From Caballeronia catudaia (GTDB lineage: Bacteria > Pseudomonadota > Gammaproteobacteria > Burkholderiales > Burkholderiaceae), in NCBI RefSeq assembly GCF_001544755.2, contig NZ_FCOF02000011.1, forward strand, positions 124,001 to 188,000: a stretch of DNA of 64,000 bases, in the 5' to 3' direction. Each line of letters starts with the position of its first letter. Positions within the stretch are counted from its first letter, which is position 1. Positions 1 to 9,146 of the stretch are shown one piece after another. The notes under the pieces are model-generated. The model ran no database searches and had not been told where the DNA came from. It was given only the letters and a program-made list of their open reading frames with translations. The translations under genes and the position numbers were made by a program.

Positions 1-299
1 ACTCGCGTCGTGGCCCAGTCGAGCCATCCGGGATATCCGAGGACCGACATGAATGCCTCGCCAAAAGCGCTGCGCCGAAAGTGCGGGCCGGACGGGTCCA
101 GCATCGAGCAGAGAAAACGGGAATGCAGATCGACTTCGTCGCTGAGGCGGCGAAACACGGAACGCAGCAGGCTGTAGTCGTTTCCCCCTTGTTCTTTCTG
201 GCACTCGCGCTTCTTGTCGAACGCATCGTACTTTTCGAAGAACCTCGACACGCAAGCTTCGCTCTCGGGCGACAGTTCTTCGGAACCCCATTCGGTCAT
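1..299 (-). CDS. Partial PD-(D/E)XK nuclease-like protein (N-terminus only)
   Basis: Reading the minus strand from an ATG at 299 gives an open frame that runs off the left edge, so only about 99 N-terminal residues are present. After an acidic N-terminus comes the segment LRRLSDEVDLHSRFLCSMLD-like (read here as FRRLSDEVDLHSRFLCSMLD) followed by PSGPHFRRSAFGEAFM. That pattern, E-x-x-HSRFL-x-x-LLDP-x-x-x-H, is typical of the start of PD-(D/E)XK nuclease-superfamily proteins of the PDDEXK_4 kind, many of which sit in defence or mobile contexts. The catalytic D-ExK core would lie beyond the edge, so the function is not demonstrated. The ribosome-binding site is weak (GTGGGCG upstream). The family assignment is from memory of the motif. 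Confidence 0.5.
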   Translation of the reverse strand, partial: MTEWGSEELSPESEACVSRFFEKYDAFDKKRECQKEQGGNDYSLLRSVFRRLSDEVDLHSRFLCSMLDPSGPHFRRSAFGEAFMSVLGYPGWLDWATTR

Positions 300-424
300 T
301 CGATTCGCCCACTTGTTATTAATTGTGACGAATTATGCCATCCGGAAGACCGGCAAACGCAGGCTGTCGCTCGCTAAATCTTCGCTGCGTTCCCGGTCCA
401 GATACGCCACTGCACTTACGAGAA

Positions 425-1219
425 TTACGCCGCGTACCGCGCCGCCGGGGTGTCCGTCGAAAGCTCCGGGCTCATCGCCTGACGCGCGGCTTCATACGCA
501 TCCCACTTCGCGCCGTCGTGCAGCGATGGAATCGTCACGAACTCGTTGCGGTCGAAGCCGACGAGCGCCGCATCGACCAGATCGCTCGCCGACATGACGA
601 TCGCGCGGTCGAGGTTCTCGATCGGCAGGCCGCCCGTTTCCCAGAAGTCGGTGGCGGTCGCGCCGGGCAGCACGGCCTGAATGCGCACGCCCGTGCCCGA
701 CAGTTCCTTGTGCAAAGCCTGGCTGAACGCGAGCACGAACGCCTTGGTGCCGCCGTACACGCCGTTGAGCAGCTCCGGCGCGATGCTCACGATCGACGCG
801 ATGTTGATCACCGAGCCATTTCCACGCGCCACGAAACCCGGCACCGCCGCATACGTCAGACGCGTGAGCGCGGTCACGTTGAGGTTGATCATGCGGGTCA
901 TCGCATCGACATTGCTGTCGAGCAAAGGTGTATGCGTGCCGACGCCCGCGTTGTTCACGAGCAGCGTGATGCTCGCGTCTTCTTTCAGCTTCGCTTCGAC
1001 GGCGCCGAGCGCGTGACGGTCGCCCAGATCGGCATCAATGATTTCGACGTTGCGGCGCGTCTCGTTCGTGATGCGCTGCGCGAGCGCCGTGAGCCGGTCG
1101 CGATTGCGCGCGACCAGAACGAGGTCGTAGCCGCGTCGCGCAAGGCGCTCGGCATAGACCGCGCCGATGCCCGAAGATGCGCCCGTGACGAGCGCCGTGC
1201 CAGGATGTTGCTGCGTCAT
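425..1219 (-). CDS. SDR family NAD(P)-dependent oxidoreductase
   Basis: A 264-residue classical short-chain dehydrogenase. The cofactor motif TGASSGIG lies at residues 12-19, NNAG at 89-92, and the catalytic Y-x-x-x-K (YGGTK) at 155-159. It should catalyse a reversible NAD(P)-linked carbonyl/alcohol reaction in the cytosol; the substrate cannot be read from the sequence. The frame is open further upstream to 1321, but the ATG at 1219 is preceded by a good GGAGTG ribosome-binding site and begins directly before the Rossmann strand, so it is chosen. It is divergent from the GlxA-type regulator at 1339, which shares its promoter region of about 120 bp and probably controls it. Confidence 0.9.
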   Translation of the reverse strand: MTQQHPGTALVTGASSGIGAVYAERLARRGYDLVLVARNRDRLTALAQRITNETRRNVEIIDADLGDRHALGAVEAKLKEDASITLLVNNAGVGTHTPLLDSNVDAMTRMINLNVTALTRLTYAAVPGFVARGNGSVINIASIVSIAPELLNGVYGGTKAFVLAFSQALHKELSGTGVRIQAVLPGATATDFWETGGLPIENLDRAIVMSASDLVDAALVGFDRNEFVTIPSLHDGAKWDAYEAARQAMSPELSTDTPAARYAA

Positions 1220-1338
1220 GATTTCACTCCGTGCGAATAAGGTGGTCGATTGCGTGAATGCATTCTGGTCGAATTTGACCGTGGCGCAAATGACGTATAG
1301 GGTAGTGATTCGAGACATCACCGCGACGGAAAAACGAC

Positions 1339-2298
1339 ATGCACCGCATCGGCTATTTATTGAGCGACGGCTTCCAGATCATGGCGCTCGCGTCGCAGAC
1401 GGTCTTCGAAATGGCGAACGAGGTGTCCGGCGAGCCGGTCTACGGCGTCGAGAATTTTTCGATGCACGGCGGCGAAGTGCGCTCGTCGCTCGGCTTGCCC
1501 GTCGGCACGCGCAAGATCACGCCGCGCACCGCGATGGACACGTGGATCGCCGCGGGCGTCACCACGCCGCTCACGCTGCCGCCGCCCGCCGAAGCGCTCG
1601 CGTTTCTGCGCCGCGCGAGCACGCGGGCGCGGCGCGTCGCGGGCATTTGCACGGGCGGCTTCGTGCTCGCGGAGGCGGGCCTGCTCGCGAACCGGCGCGC
1701 GACCACGCATTGGGCCTATGCGCGCGACATGCAGCGGCTTTTTCCCGATGTGCGCGTGGAGGCGGACCGCATCTTTATCGTCGATGGTCCGATCTGGACC
1801 TCGGCGGGCATGACGGCCGGCCTCGATCTCGCGCTCGCGATGGTCGAGAAGGATCTCGGCGCGGAACTCGCGCGTTCCGTCGCGCACAAGCTCGTGATGC
1901 ATCAGCGCCGCGCGGGCGGCCAGTCGCAGCATTCGGAAATGCTCGATCTCGCGCCTAAGTCGGATCGCATCCAGAACGCGCTGAACTACGCGCGCAAGAA
2001 CCTGAACCGTCCGCTAACGGTCGAGGAGCTCGCGGACGAGGCGCATCTGAGTCCGCGCCAGTTCAGCCGCGTGTTCACGCAGGAGACGGGGCAGTCGCCG
2101 GCGAAGGCCATCGAAGGACTGCGGCTGGAAGCGGCGCGTCTGATGATTGAAACGAGCCGTCATTCGCTCGAAGCGATCGCGCTCGAAACAGGCTTCAGGG
2201 ACCGGCGTCACATGCGCGAGGCGTTCATGCGCGGCTTCGGCGTGCCGCCGCAGGAAGTGCGGCGCGAGATGCGGCAGGAAGCGCGGAACCAGGTCTGA
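1339..2298 (+). CDS. GlxA family transcriptional regulator (DJ-1/PfpI + AraC HTH)
   Basis: 319 residues. The N-terminal half is a DJ-1/PfpI (class I amidotransferase-like) domain with the nucleophile-elbow pattern GICTGGF placing Cys104 in the usual position. The C-terminal ~100 residues form an AraC-type double helix-turn-helix (LTVEELADEAHLSPRQFSRV and a second helix pair ending in FRDRRHMREAFMRGFG). In this family the amidotransferase-like domain is generally non-enzymatic and acts as a sensor, often for nitrogen-containing metabolites such as arginine, glycine betaine or carnitine. It is divergent from the SDR gene and 37 bp upstream of an amidohydrolase, so both are candidate targets. 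Confidence 0.9.
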   Translation: MHRIGYLLSDGFQIMALASQTVFEMANEVSGEPVYGVENFSMHGGEVRSSLGLPVGTRKITPRTAMDTWIAAGVTTPLTLPPPAEALAFLRRASTRARRVAGICTGGFVLAEAGLLANRRATTHWAYARDMQRLFPDVRVEADRIFIVDGPIWTSAGMTAGLDLALAMVEKDLGAELARSVAHKLVMHQRRAGGQSQHSEMLDLAPKSDRIQNALNYARKNLNRPLTVEELADEAHLSPRQFSRVFTQETGQSPAKAIEGLRLEAARLMIETSRHSLEAIALETGFRDRRHMREAFMRGFGVPPQEVRREMRQEARNQV

Positions 2299-2335
2299 TA
2301 ACTTACGCACTTTCCACGCACAACGAGGACACGCC

Positions 2336-3568
2336 GTGTTGAAGATCGATCCCGACCGCTTGCTGAGCGACCTCAGACATCTGCGCACGTTCGGCGCGAC
2401 GGGGCCGGGCGTCGTGCGCTTGTCCCTTTCGCCTGTCGATATGGACGCGCGACGCTGGCTCGCCAGCCGGATGAACGACGCGGGCCTCACCGCTGCCATC
2501 GATGGCGTCGGCACCGTGTTCGGCCGCTCGCGCAATGCGGGTCCGGCGCTTTTGATCGGCTCGCACACCGACACGCAGCCGACGGGCGGCTGGCTCGACG
2601 GCGCGCTCGGTGTCATCTACGGTCTGGAGATAGCCCGCGCGCTCGCCGAATGCGAGGAGACGCGCGGCTTCGCGGTGGACGTCGCATCGTGGATCGACGA
2701 AGAGGGCACGTTCTCGGGCTTTCTCGGCAGCCGCAGTTTCGTCGGCGACGATGTCGACGAAGCCATTCGCGGCGCGCGCAATCGCGAAGGCCTGTCGCTC
2801 GCCGATGCGCTCGCGCAAGCCGGCCTCGCGGGCACGCCGCGCGTGCGGCTCGACGCGACGCGCCACAAGGCCTACCTGGAGCCGCATATCGAGCAGGGCG
2901 GGCGTCTGGAGGCGCACGGCAAGTCGATCGGCGTGGTGACGACGATCGTCGGCATCCGCGAACTTCGGCTGCGCTTCACCGGGCAGCGCAATCACGCGGG
3001 CACGACGCCGATGTCGATTCGCCGCGACGCGGGCGCGGCGCTCGTCGCGTTCGTCGCGCGCATGGACGACGCGTTCCGCCCGCTCGCCGATGCGGATACG
3101 GTCTGGACCGTGGGCCGCATCGAGCTCGATCCGGGCTCGTTCAGCGTGGTGCCCGGCGCGGCGGACATGTACCTGCAATTCCGCGACGCCAGCGCGGAAC
3201 GCCTGCGCGTGATGGAAGCCGCGCTCGCTTCGCTGATCCGCGATTTCAACGATGAAGGCAAGGTCGGCGTCGCGATCGCCGACAGCGAGCCGCCGGAAGA
3301 ACCCGTCGTGATGGACGCGGCGTTGCAGGCGCATCTGGCGCAGGCTGCCGAAGCGCTCGCGCCGGGGCAATGGGAACGCATGCCGAGCGGCGCGTCGCAC
3401 GATGCGCAGCTGCTCGCGCATCACATGCCGGCGTGCATGCTGTTCGTGCCGAGCATCGGCGGAGTCAGTCACGACTTCATCGAGGATACGGCCGAGGCGC
3501 ATATCGTAAAAGGTTGCGAAGTGGCCGCACGGGCGGCTGCGGAGATTCTCCGGACGTTGCACGCATAG
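2336..3568 (+). CDS. Zn-dependent M20-family hydrolase (N-carbamoylase / allantoate amidohydrolase type)
   Basis: 410 residues from a GTG start at 2336, preceded by GAGGA at a 6-7 bp spacing; the open frame extends upstream inside the previous gene but that part is a frame shadow. Metal-ligand motifs are visible: GSHTDTQ (His77), WLDGALGV (Asp88), WIDEEGTFSG (Glu122/Glu123), EPHIEQG (His184) and SHDFIED near the C-terminus. This arrangement is that of the AllC/HyuC subgroup, which hydrolyses carbamoyl or ureido amide bonds (N-carbamoyl-amino acids, allantoate, ureidoglycolate). The dimerisation lid (FTGQRNHAGTTPM) is present. The exact substrate is unknown. It follows the GlxA regulator by 37 bp and may be co-transcribed with it. 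Confidence 0.88.
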   Translation: MLKIDPDRLLSDLRHLRTFGATGPGVVRLSLSPVDMDARRWLASRMNDAGLTAAIDGVGTVFGRSRNAGPALLIGSHTDTQPTGGWLDGALGVIYGLEIARALAECEETRGFAVDVASWIDEEGTFSGFLGSRSFVGDDVDEAIRGARNREGLSLADALAQAGLAGTPRVRLDATRHKAYLEPHIEQGGRLEAHGKSIGVVTTIVGIRELRLRFTGQRNHAGTTPMSIRRDAGAALVAFVARMDDAFRPLADADTVWTVGRIELDPGSFSVVPGAADMYLQFRDASAERLRVMEAALASLIRDFNDEGKVGVAIADSEPPEEPVVMDAALQAHLAQAAEALAPGQWERMPSGASHDAQLLAHHMPACMLFVPSIGGVSHDFIEDTAEAHIVKGCEVAARAAAEILRTLHA

Positions 3569-3580
3569 CGGGAGTTCAGC

Positions 3581-3602
3581 GATGCCGGAGAGAACCGGCA
3601 TC
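3581..3602. terminator. Bidirectional terminator-like hairpin
   Basis: A perfect 8-bp inverted repeat, GATGCCGG / CCGGCATC, with a 6-base AGAGAA loop lies between the convergent ends of the amidohydrolase (3568) and the TauD gene (3608). There is no U-tract on either side, so intrinsic termination is likely but not certain. Confidence 0.55.
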
Positions 3603-3607
3603 GAACA

Positions 3608-4456
3608 TCAGAACGGCACGTCGCCGATGATCCCCGCGCGCTCCATCTTCCGGTGGCAGGGCGGATAGTCCATCACGGCGTAATGCTGCGTGCTGCGGTT
3701 GTCCCAGATCGCGATGCTGTTCTTCGTCCAGCGCCAGCGCACCTGAAACTCCGGGATATAAGCCTGGCTCACGAGATACGCGAGCAACTGTCCCGCGCCG
3801 GGATTCGCGTCCTGCCCGAAACGCACGCGCTCAGGCGTGTGATAGTTCGTGAAGTGCGTCGTGAACGCGCTGACGAACAGCACTTTCTCACCGGTCTCGG
3901 GATGCGTGCGCACGACCGGATGCTCGGCATCGGGAAACTGCGCCTTGAGCGCGAGACGCTTTTCGATCGGCATGGCCGCGCCGAAACTCGCCTCGATGCT
4001 GTGCCGCGCGCGCAATTCCGCGATCTGGTCCTTCACGTGCGCGGGCAGCTTCTCGTACGCGAGCACCATGTTCGCCCACATCGTGTCGCCGCCGACCGGC
4101 GGGCATTCCACGCAACGCAGCACGGCGCCGAACTGCGGCGCCGCACGCCAGGTGGCGTCCGCGTGCCATGCGTTCTCATAGCGGTCGTTGGGCTGGTCCG
4201 GATTCTTGTAGATGCGCACGAGTCCCGGATGCTCGGGATCGCTGCCCGCGACCGGATGATCTTCAAGCTCGCCGAAGCGCCGCGCGAACGCGACATGCTC
4301 GGCGCGCGTGATCTCCTGATCGCGCAGAAAGAGCACGCGATGCGCAAGCAATGCGGCGCGGATCTCGGCGAAAAGCGCGTCGTCGTGAATGGCGTCGGCG
4401 AGCCTCACGTTCGTGAGTTCGGCGCCGATCGCGCAAGTGAGTTGTTCGATACGCAT
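3608..4456 (-). CDS. TauD/TfdA family 2-oxoglutarate-dependent dioxygenase
   Basis: 282 residues. The Fe(II)-binding triad is visible as H98-x-D100 (WHADATW) and distal H258 (RSTQHYAVMDY), with the 2-oxoglutarate-binding arginine in the following RKMERAGI segment. Members hydroxylate taurine, alkylsulfates, chlorophenoxyacetates and similar compounds, consuming 2-oxoglutarate and O2. The start at 4456 is chosen because a strong GAGGAGG site lies 6 bp upstream; the longer open frame reads through the preceding gene. It follows the quinone oxidoreductase gene by 11 bp, so the two are co-transcribed. The pairing suggests a small catabolic operon, but the substrate is not evident. Confidence 0.9.
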   Translation of the reverse strand: MRIEQLTCAIGAELTNVRLADAIHDDALFAEIRAALLAHRVLFLRDQEITRAEHVAFARRFGELEDHPVAGSDPEHPGLVRIYKNPDQPNDRYENAWHADATWRAAPQFGAVLRCVECPPVGGDTMWANMVLAYEKLPAHVKDQIAELRARHSIEASFGAAMPIEKRLALKAQFPDAEHPVVRTHPETGEKVLFVSAFTTHFTNYHTPERVRFGQDANPGAGQLLAYLVSQAYIPEFQVRWRWTKNSIAIWDNRSTQHYAVMDYPPCHRKMERAGIIGDVPF

Positions 4457-4467
4457 GCTGTGCCTCC

Positions 4468-5448
4468 TCAGACGACGAGCACGGATGAACCCGTGGTCTT
4501 GCGCGCTTCGAGATCGCGGTGCGCGTGCTGCGCATCGGCGAGCGCATAGCGCTGATTGATCTCGATGCGGATGCGACCGCTCGCGACATGATCGAACAGT
4601 TCGGCGGCGAGCGCGTCCTTCTCGGCGGGATCGGCGATGTAATCGGCAAGCGCCGGGCGCGTGAGATACAGCGAGCCTTTCATCGCGAGCAATTGCGGAT
4701 CGAAGGGCGGGATCGGACCCGATGCCGTGCCGACGCAGACCATCAATCCGCGCCGCGCGAGCGAATCGAGCGATGCGTGGAAGGTCGTCTTGCCGACGCT
4801 GTCGAATACCGCGTTCACGCCTTTGCCATCGGTCAGTTCGCGCACGCGCGCGGCGACATCCTCGCGGCTGTAGTCGATCGCGTGCGCCACGCCGTGCTCG
4901 CGCGCGACCTGCGCCTTCGCATCGCTCGATACCGTGCCGATCACCGTGACGCCGAGCAGCTTCGCCCATTGCGACACGATCAGCCCGACGCCGCCCGCCG
5001 CCGCGTGCAAGAGCAGCGTGTCGCCGCGCTCGAAGCGCCGGATGCGCGTCATCAGATAGGCGGCGGTGAGGCCGCGCATCGTCATCGCGGCGGCGCGCGT
5101 GCAGTCGATCGCATCGGGCAGCCGGATGAGCGGCGCGGCCGAAATGATGCGCTCCGTGCTGTACGCGCCGAGCGTGTTGATGAACCCAGTGTAGGTCACG
5201 CGGTCGCCTTCCTTCAGATGCGTGACGTTCGCGCCCACCTTCTCGACGACGCCCGCCGCCTCGACGCCCATGCCCGAAGGCAGCGGCACCGGATAGAGGC
5301 CGGAGCGGAAATACGTATCCGCGAAATTGAGTCCGACCGCCTCGTGACGCAGGCGCACTTCGGACGGGCCGGGATCGCCGACGCCGACTTCTTCCCAGCG
5401 CAGGACTTCGGGTCCACCGGTTTCGTGAAAGCGGATTGCATGTGCCAT
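4468..5448 (-). CDS. Quinone oxidoreductase family protein (zinc-independent MDR)
   Basis: 326 residues of the medium-chain dehydrogenase/reductase superfamily. The N-terminal GroES-like domain (to about residue 120) lacks the zinc-ligand cysteines and carries NFADTYFRSGLYP, the quinone oxidoreductase signature. The Rossmann domain begins with HAAAGGVGLIVSQWAKLLG at about 148. Such enzymes reduce quinones or alpha,beta-unsaturated carbonyls with NADPH. It is the first gene of a two-gene minus-strand operon with the TauD-type dioxygenase. Confidence 0.9.
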   Translation of the reverse strand: MAHAIRFHETGGPEVLRWEEVGVGDPGPSEVRLRHEAVGLNFADTYFRSGLYPVPLPSGMGVEAAGVVEKVGANVTHLKEGDRVTYTGFINTLGAYSTERIISAAPLIRLPDAIDCTRAAAMTMRGLTAAYLMTRIRRFERGDTLLLHAAAGGVGLIVSQWAKLLGVTVIGTVSSDAKAQVAREHGVAHAIDYSREDVAARVRELTDGKGVNAVFDSVGKTTFHASLDSLARRGLMVCVGTASGPIPPFDPQLLAMKGSLYLTRPALADYIADPAEKDALAAELFDHVASGRIRIEINQRYALADAQHAHRDLEARKTTGSSVLVV

Positions 5449-5496
5449 TGTGTTCGTCTCCTGATTCGGTCTGTGTGTTCGGTGGGTTCAGTGGGT

Positions 5497-6246
5497 TCAG
5501 TGTGCGCCGGCGGCGAGCGCGTTCCAGTCGTCATCGCGCAGATAGCGGCGCGCGGCGGGCAGCACCGCGCCTTCGATGCGTCCCATGCGTTCCCACGCGA
5601 AACCCGCGCACGCGTGCAAGCGGTCTTCGATCACATCGCCTTTCGCAGCCGATTCCGCGATCCGCGCGAGCAAGGCCGCTTCGCGTTCCGCGAGACGCGC
5701 GAGTTCATCGAGTTCGGCGTCGAGCGCGGAGGTTCGGTTGCGCAGCGCCGTCGTCAGCGCGGAGTCTTCGTCATGCGCTTGCTGAAGACGCTCGATCGTT
5801 CGCGCATCGGGCCGCTTCATGCAGAGCGCGTCGTCGTAGGCGTCCGAGCGCGCGCGATGCGCGGCCAGCAGCGCGCCGACCGCTTTCGCGACCATCGGAC
5901 GCGCGTCGACCGGGCAGATCAGTACGGCGACGCCCGCCAGAGGCGGCACGGCGCTGCCCTGCGCGATGCACACGAGGTCGTAATCACGCGATGCGCGCGC
6001 CTCGGCCGCCAGCACGGATGACGGCACGCCCTGCGCCCGCGCCGCGGCTTCGGCGCGCGCCAGCAGCGCCCGCGCATGCCGATGCTGCGCCGCGTCGTGG
6101 CCGTGGTTTGCGCCGTGCTTTTCCCCGGTATCGCGGCAAACGAACGTGATGCGCGCGCCGAGCGTCCGCGCGAGCTCGGCCGCATGGCCAATCGCCTCGA
6201 CGCACGCGTCGCTGCGCTCGACGGGCACGAGCAGATGTCGATACAT
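5497..6246 (-). CDS. UspA-like protein with a degenerate hemerythrin-like C-terminus
   Basis: 249 residues from ATG 6246. Residues 1 to about 140 resemble a universal stress protein (MYRHLLVPVERSDACVEAI, later DYDLVCIAQGS), but the usual ATP-binding G-x2-G-x9-G(S/T) loop is not clear. The C-terminal ~110 residues end in ERMGRIEGAVLPAARRYL followed by RDDDW. I read this as the last helix of a hemerythrin HHE domain (normally E-H-M-x-x-E-E-x-x-VLP-x-A, then a DW pair). The histidine and glutamate iron ligands are replaced by R and I. The gene is divergent from the LuxR-type regulator at 6362, with which it shares a 115-bp intergenic region. The Usp call is moderately sure; the hemerythrin relationship is an inference from a short motif. 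Confidence 0.7.
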   Translation of the reverse strand: MYRHLLVPVERSDACVEAIGHAAELARTLGARITFVCRDTGEKHGANHGHDAAQHRHARALLARAEAAARAQGVPSSVLAAEARASRDYDLVCIAQGSAVPPLAGVAVLICPVDARPMVAKAVGALLAAHRARSDAYDDALCMKRPDARTIERLQQAHDEDSALTTALRNRTSALDAELDELARLAEREAALLARIAESAAKGDVIEDRLHACAGFAWERMGRIEGAVLPAARRYLRDDDWNALAAGAH

Positions 6247-6361
6247 GATGATGATCCTTCGTCTTGCAGTTGCACGATTGAATGCATCGTAGTGGGGGCA
6301 TGGCGCGCGCGCCCCTCTCGCGGCGGGAGGGCTTGACGCGCGCGCATCATAGGAACCATGC

Positions 6362-9070
6362 TTGAGCGAAACACGAAACCGCCCGATGCCCACCGACTCC
6401 CCATCCACCGAACTCGTATTGAAGACGATGGCGCCGCGCGCGCCTTCCGGCCTGCTCGCGCGCGCGCGCCTCCACGCGGCGAGCATGCCGGGCGCGGGCA
6501 GCCAGATCGTGCTCGTGCAGGCGGGCGCGGGATACGGCAAGACCTCGCTGCTCGCGCAATGGCGGCGCGAGTTTCTGGCGCGCGGCGCGGCCGTCGCGTG
6601 GCTGCTCGCCGACGAGCGCGACGACGCCGGGCGCTTCCTGCGCGCGCTCGTCCACACGGTGCGCGCCGCCTGCGCGCGGCCTGCGTTCGGCCGGCTGATC
6701 GTCGAAAGCCCGGGCGCGAGCGCCGGCGCATTCGATCTCGCGACGGCGTGGCTCGCGGAACTGGCGCAGCTTTCGCTCGATGTCGTGCTGATCGTCGATG
6801 ACGCGGACCGATTGCCGCCATCGGGCGCGGCGCTGCTCGATTACGTGCTGCACAACGCGCCGCAGAACCTGCGTATCGTCGCGGCGGGGCGGCAGGGGCT
6901 GGACAAGCCCGCGGCGGAACTGCTCGCCTACGGGCAGGCCGAACTCGTCGGTCCGGAGGCGCTGCGCTTTCGCGTCGATGAAACCATCGCGCTCGTCACG
7001 CAGCGCTTCGGCGCGCGCGTGGACGCGGATTCGAGCGCGCGCCTCTTCGAAATCACCGACGGCTGGCCGCTCGGCCTGCAACTCGCGCTCACGGCGATGT
7101 CGCGCGCGCAGGACCCGCGCGCCGCGCTGGACAATCTCGCGGCGGGGCCGCGCGGCTTGCGCGAGCCGCTGGTGGCCGCGCTGCTCAAGGAACTGTCATC
7201 GGACGATGAACGCTTTCTGGTCGGCATCAGTGTCGTGGACGTGCTGCATCCCGACCTGTGCGCCGCCCTGACCGACGATCCCGCCGCGCCACAACGCCTG
7301 CTGCGCCTCGCGCGCGACACGCCCGTTTTCGTCACCGCCGAAGAGAGCGACTGGTGCAGGCTGCATCCGCTCGTGCGCGACGTGCTGCAAACGCGCTTCG
7401 CCGCGCTCGCGGACATGCAGCGCGCCGATCTGCACCGGCGCGCGGCGCGCTGGCTCGGCGCGCGCGGCATGCTCGAACAGGCGGCGCGTCACGCGCATGC
7501 GGCGGGCGAGCGCGAGCACGCGTATGAGCTCGCGGAGCAATCGCTGCACGACGCCGTGAAGCAGGGCCAGCTCGGCACCGTGCTCGACTGGCTGGAACGT
7601 CTGCCGGAGCCGGAGCTGGAGAAGCGCCCACGTCTGCGTCTAGCGGTGGCGTGGGCGCTCGCGCTCGGCGAACGGCACAGCGAGGCGCAGCGTCAGGTCG
7701 AGCGCGTGCTCGCATCCTCCGGAGCCGACGATGCCCTGCGCTACGAATGCGCGCTGATCCTGAGCGCGGCCGCCTGGTACGCCGACGATCCGGACGCCTT
7801 CCTCACGCTCTTCGAGCCGTGGGCGCAGACGCCGCCCGCCAGGGATTCGTGGCTCGCCCAGGCGCACGCGAACCGCCTCGCCGCCCGCGCGATGCTGCTC
7901 GGCGAGCCCGCGCAGGCGCGGCGTCTGCAGCAGTCGATGACGCGCGAGCAGATCGGCAAGGGTCACGGCTATCTGGTGCGCTGGGGCGATCACATGGTCG
8001 GCCTGACGTTCCTGCAGGAAGGGCAGGTGAAGCTCGCCGAAAGCGTGCTGCTGCCCGCGCTCGCGAGCGCCGAAGAAGATCTCGGCAGGCGCCATCCGCT
8101 CACGTGCATGTTCGCTGCGACGTGCGCGTCGATCGCGTATGAGGACGATCGCATCGACGAGGCGGGCGCGCTGCTCGCCAATCGGCTCGATGTGCTCGAA
8201 CGCGCCGCGCTGCCCGAAACCGTCGTGCTCGCGTATCGCACGGCGGCGCGCATCGCGGCCTTGCGCGGCGACGAGCATCGCGCCCTCGATCTGCTCGAAA
8301 TGCTTCACGCGATGGGCGTCGCGCGCAATCTGCCGCGCCTGTGCGTGACGAGTCTCGCCGAGCAGGTGAGCGCGCACGCGGGCCGCTACCGCGCGCAAAC
8401 CTGCGATGCGCTCGTCGCGCGTATCGACGCCATCGTCGATGAACATGCCGCCGCGCGCGGGCCGATCTGGCGCGAATCGGTGCAGATGCTTCAGGCGATG
8501 GCGCACGGCAGCGCCGAAGTGGCGCGGCAGGACTGGCGCGCCGCGATCGAACCGTTCGAGCGCGCCGAACGCATCGCCACGGCGATGAAACTCGGCCGCC
8601 AGCGCATCGCACTGATGGCCTTGCGCGCGTTCGCGCTCGAACGCGCGAGCGGCGAAGGCCATGCGCCTTTCCTCGAAGCGTTGAATCTCGCGCGCACTTA
8701 TCACCTCGGACGCGTGCTGATCGACGCGCATCCCGCGCTCGCCGACTGGGCCCGGCGCGTGAGCGAAGACGGGCAGATGCCGCCCGGCGAACGGCCGGTG
8801 GTGCCGCCGCACGTCGTGCGTCCGCCGCCGCGCTCGGCCGCGGGCGGCCCGCGCGCATTGCCGAGCGTCATCCTCACGCCGAAAGAGCGCGAGATGCTCG
8901 AACTGCTTGCGCGCAACCTGAGCAACAAGGAAATCGCGCTCGCGGCCGCGGTCGGCGAGGGCACCGTCAAGTGGCATCTGAAGAATCTCTTCGGCAAGCT
9001 CGACGCGAGTTCGCGCAAGCACGCGGTGCGGCGCGCCATCGCGCTCGGGCTGCTCGAAGGCGTGCAATAG
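6362..9070 (+). CDS. MalT-like (LAL) LuxR family transcriptional regulator
   Basis: 902 residues. A P-loop NTPase domain opens the protein (Walker A GAGYGKTS at about 55-62; Walker B VVLIVDDADRL near 140). A long TPR-like helical middle follows, and a LuxR-type helix-turn-helix lies at about 835-895 (LTPKEREMLELLARNLSNKE, then GTVKWHLKNLFGKL). This is the MalT/AcoK/AlkS layout: ATP-dependent activators that bind an inducer on the helical repeat domain. Start choice: the TTG at 6362 has AGGAA six bases upstream, better than the ATG at 6386; the ATG at 6358 is in another frame. It precedes the glycogen-debranching gene in the same direction by 76 bp, which suggests, without proof, control of polysaccharide use. 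Confidence 0.92.
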   Translation: MSETRNRPMPTDSPSTELVLKTMAPRAPSGLLARARLHAASMPGAGSQIVLVQAGAGYGKTSLLAQWRREFLARGAAVAWLLADERDDAGRFLRALVHTVRAACARPAFGRLIVESPGASAGAFDLATAWLAELAQLSLDVVLIVDDADRLPPSGAALLDYVLHNAPQNLRIVAAGRQGLDKPAAELLAYGQAELVGPEALRFRVDETIALVTQRFGARVDADSSARLFEITDGWPLGLQLALTAMSRAQDPRAALDNLAAGPRGLREPLVAALLKELSSDDERFLVGISVVDVLHPDLCAALTDDPAAPQRLLRLARDTPVFVTAEESDWCRLHPLVRDVLQTRFAALADMQRADLHRRAARWLGARGMLEQAARHAHAAGEREHAYELAEQSLHDAVKQGQLGTVLDWLERLPEPELEKRPRLRLAVAWALALGERHSEAQRQVERVLASSGADDALRYECALILSAAAWYADDPDAFLTLFEPWAQTPPARDSWLAQAHANRLAARAMLLGEPAQARRLQQSMTREQIGKGHGYLVRWGDHMVGLTFLQEGQVKLAESVLLPALASAEEDLGRRHPLTCMFAATCASIAYEDDRIDEAGALLANRLDVLERAALPETVVLAYRTAARIAALRGDEHRALDLLEMLHAMGVARNLPRLCVTSLAEQVSAHAGRYRAQTCDALVARIDAIVDEHAAARGPIWRESVQMLQAMAHGSAEVARQDWRAAIEPFERAERIATAMKLGRQRIALMALRAFALERASGEGHAPFLEALNLARTYHLGRVLIDAHPALADWARRVSEDGQMPPGERPVVPPHVVRPPPRSAAGGPRALPSVILTPKEREMLELLARNLSNKEIALAAAVGEGTVKWHLKNLFGKLDASSRKHAVRRAIALGLLEGVQ

Positions 9071-9146
9071 CACGCATCGTGCTGCTTGTATTCCCCGGCG
9101 CGTCACATATGCTTGCTGAGTGTGACGCGTCCCGTGAGGAACGATC

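Noticed and set aside
6358..6801. ATG 6358 frame (147 residues) at the LuxR gene start
   Set aside because: It is a different frame from the Walker A-containing protein and has only a 2-bp ribosome-site spacing; the TTG at 6362 fits better.
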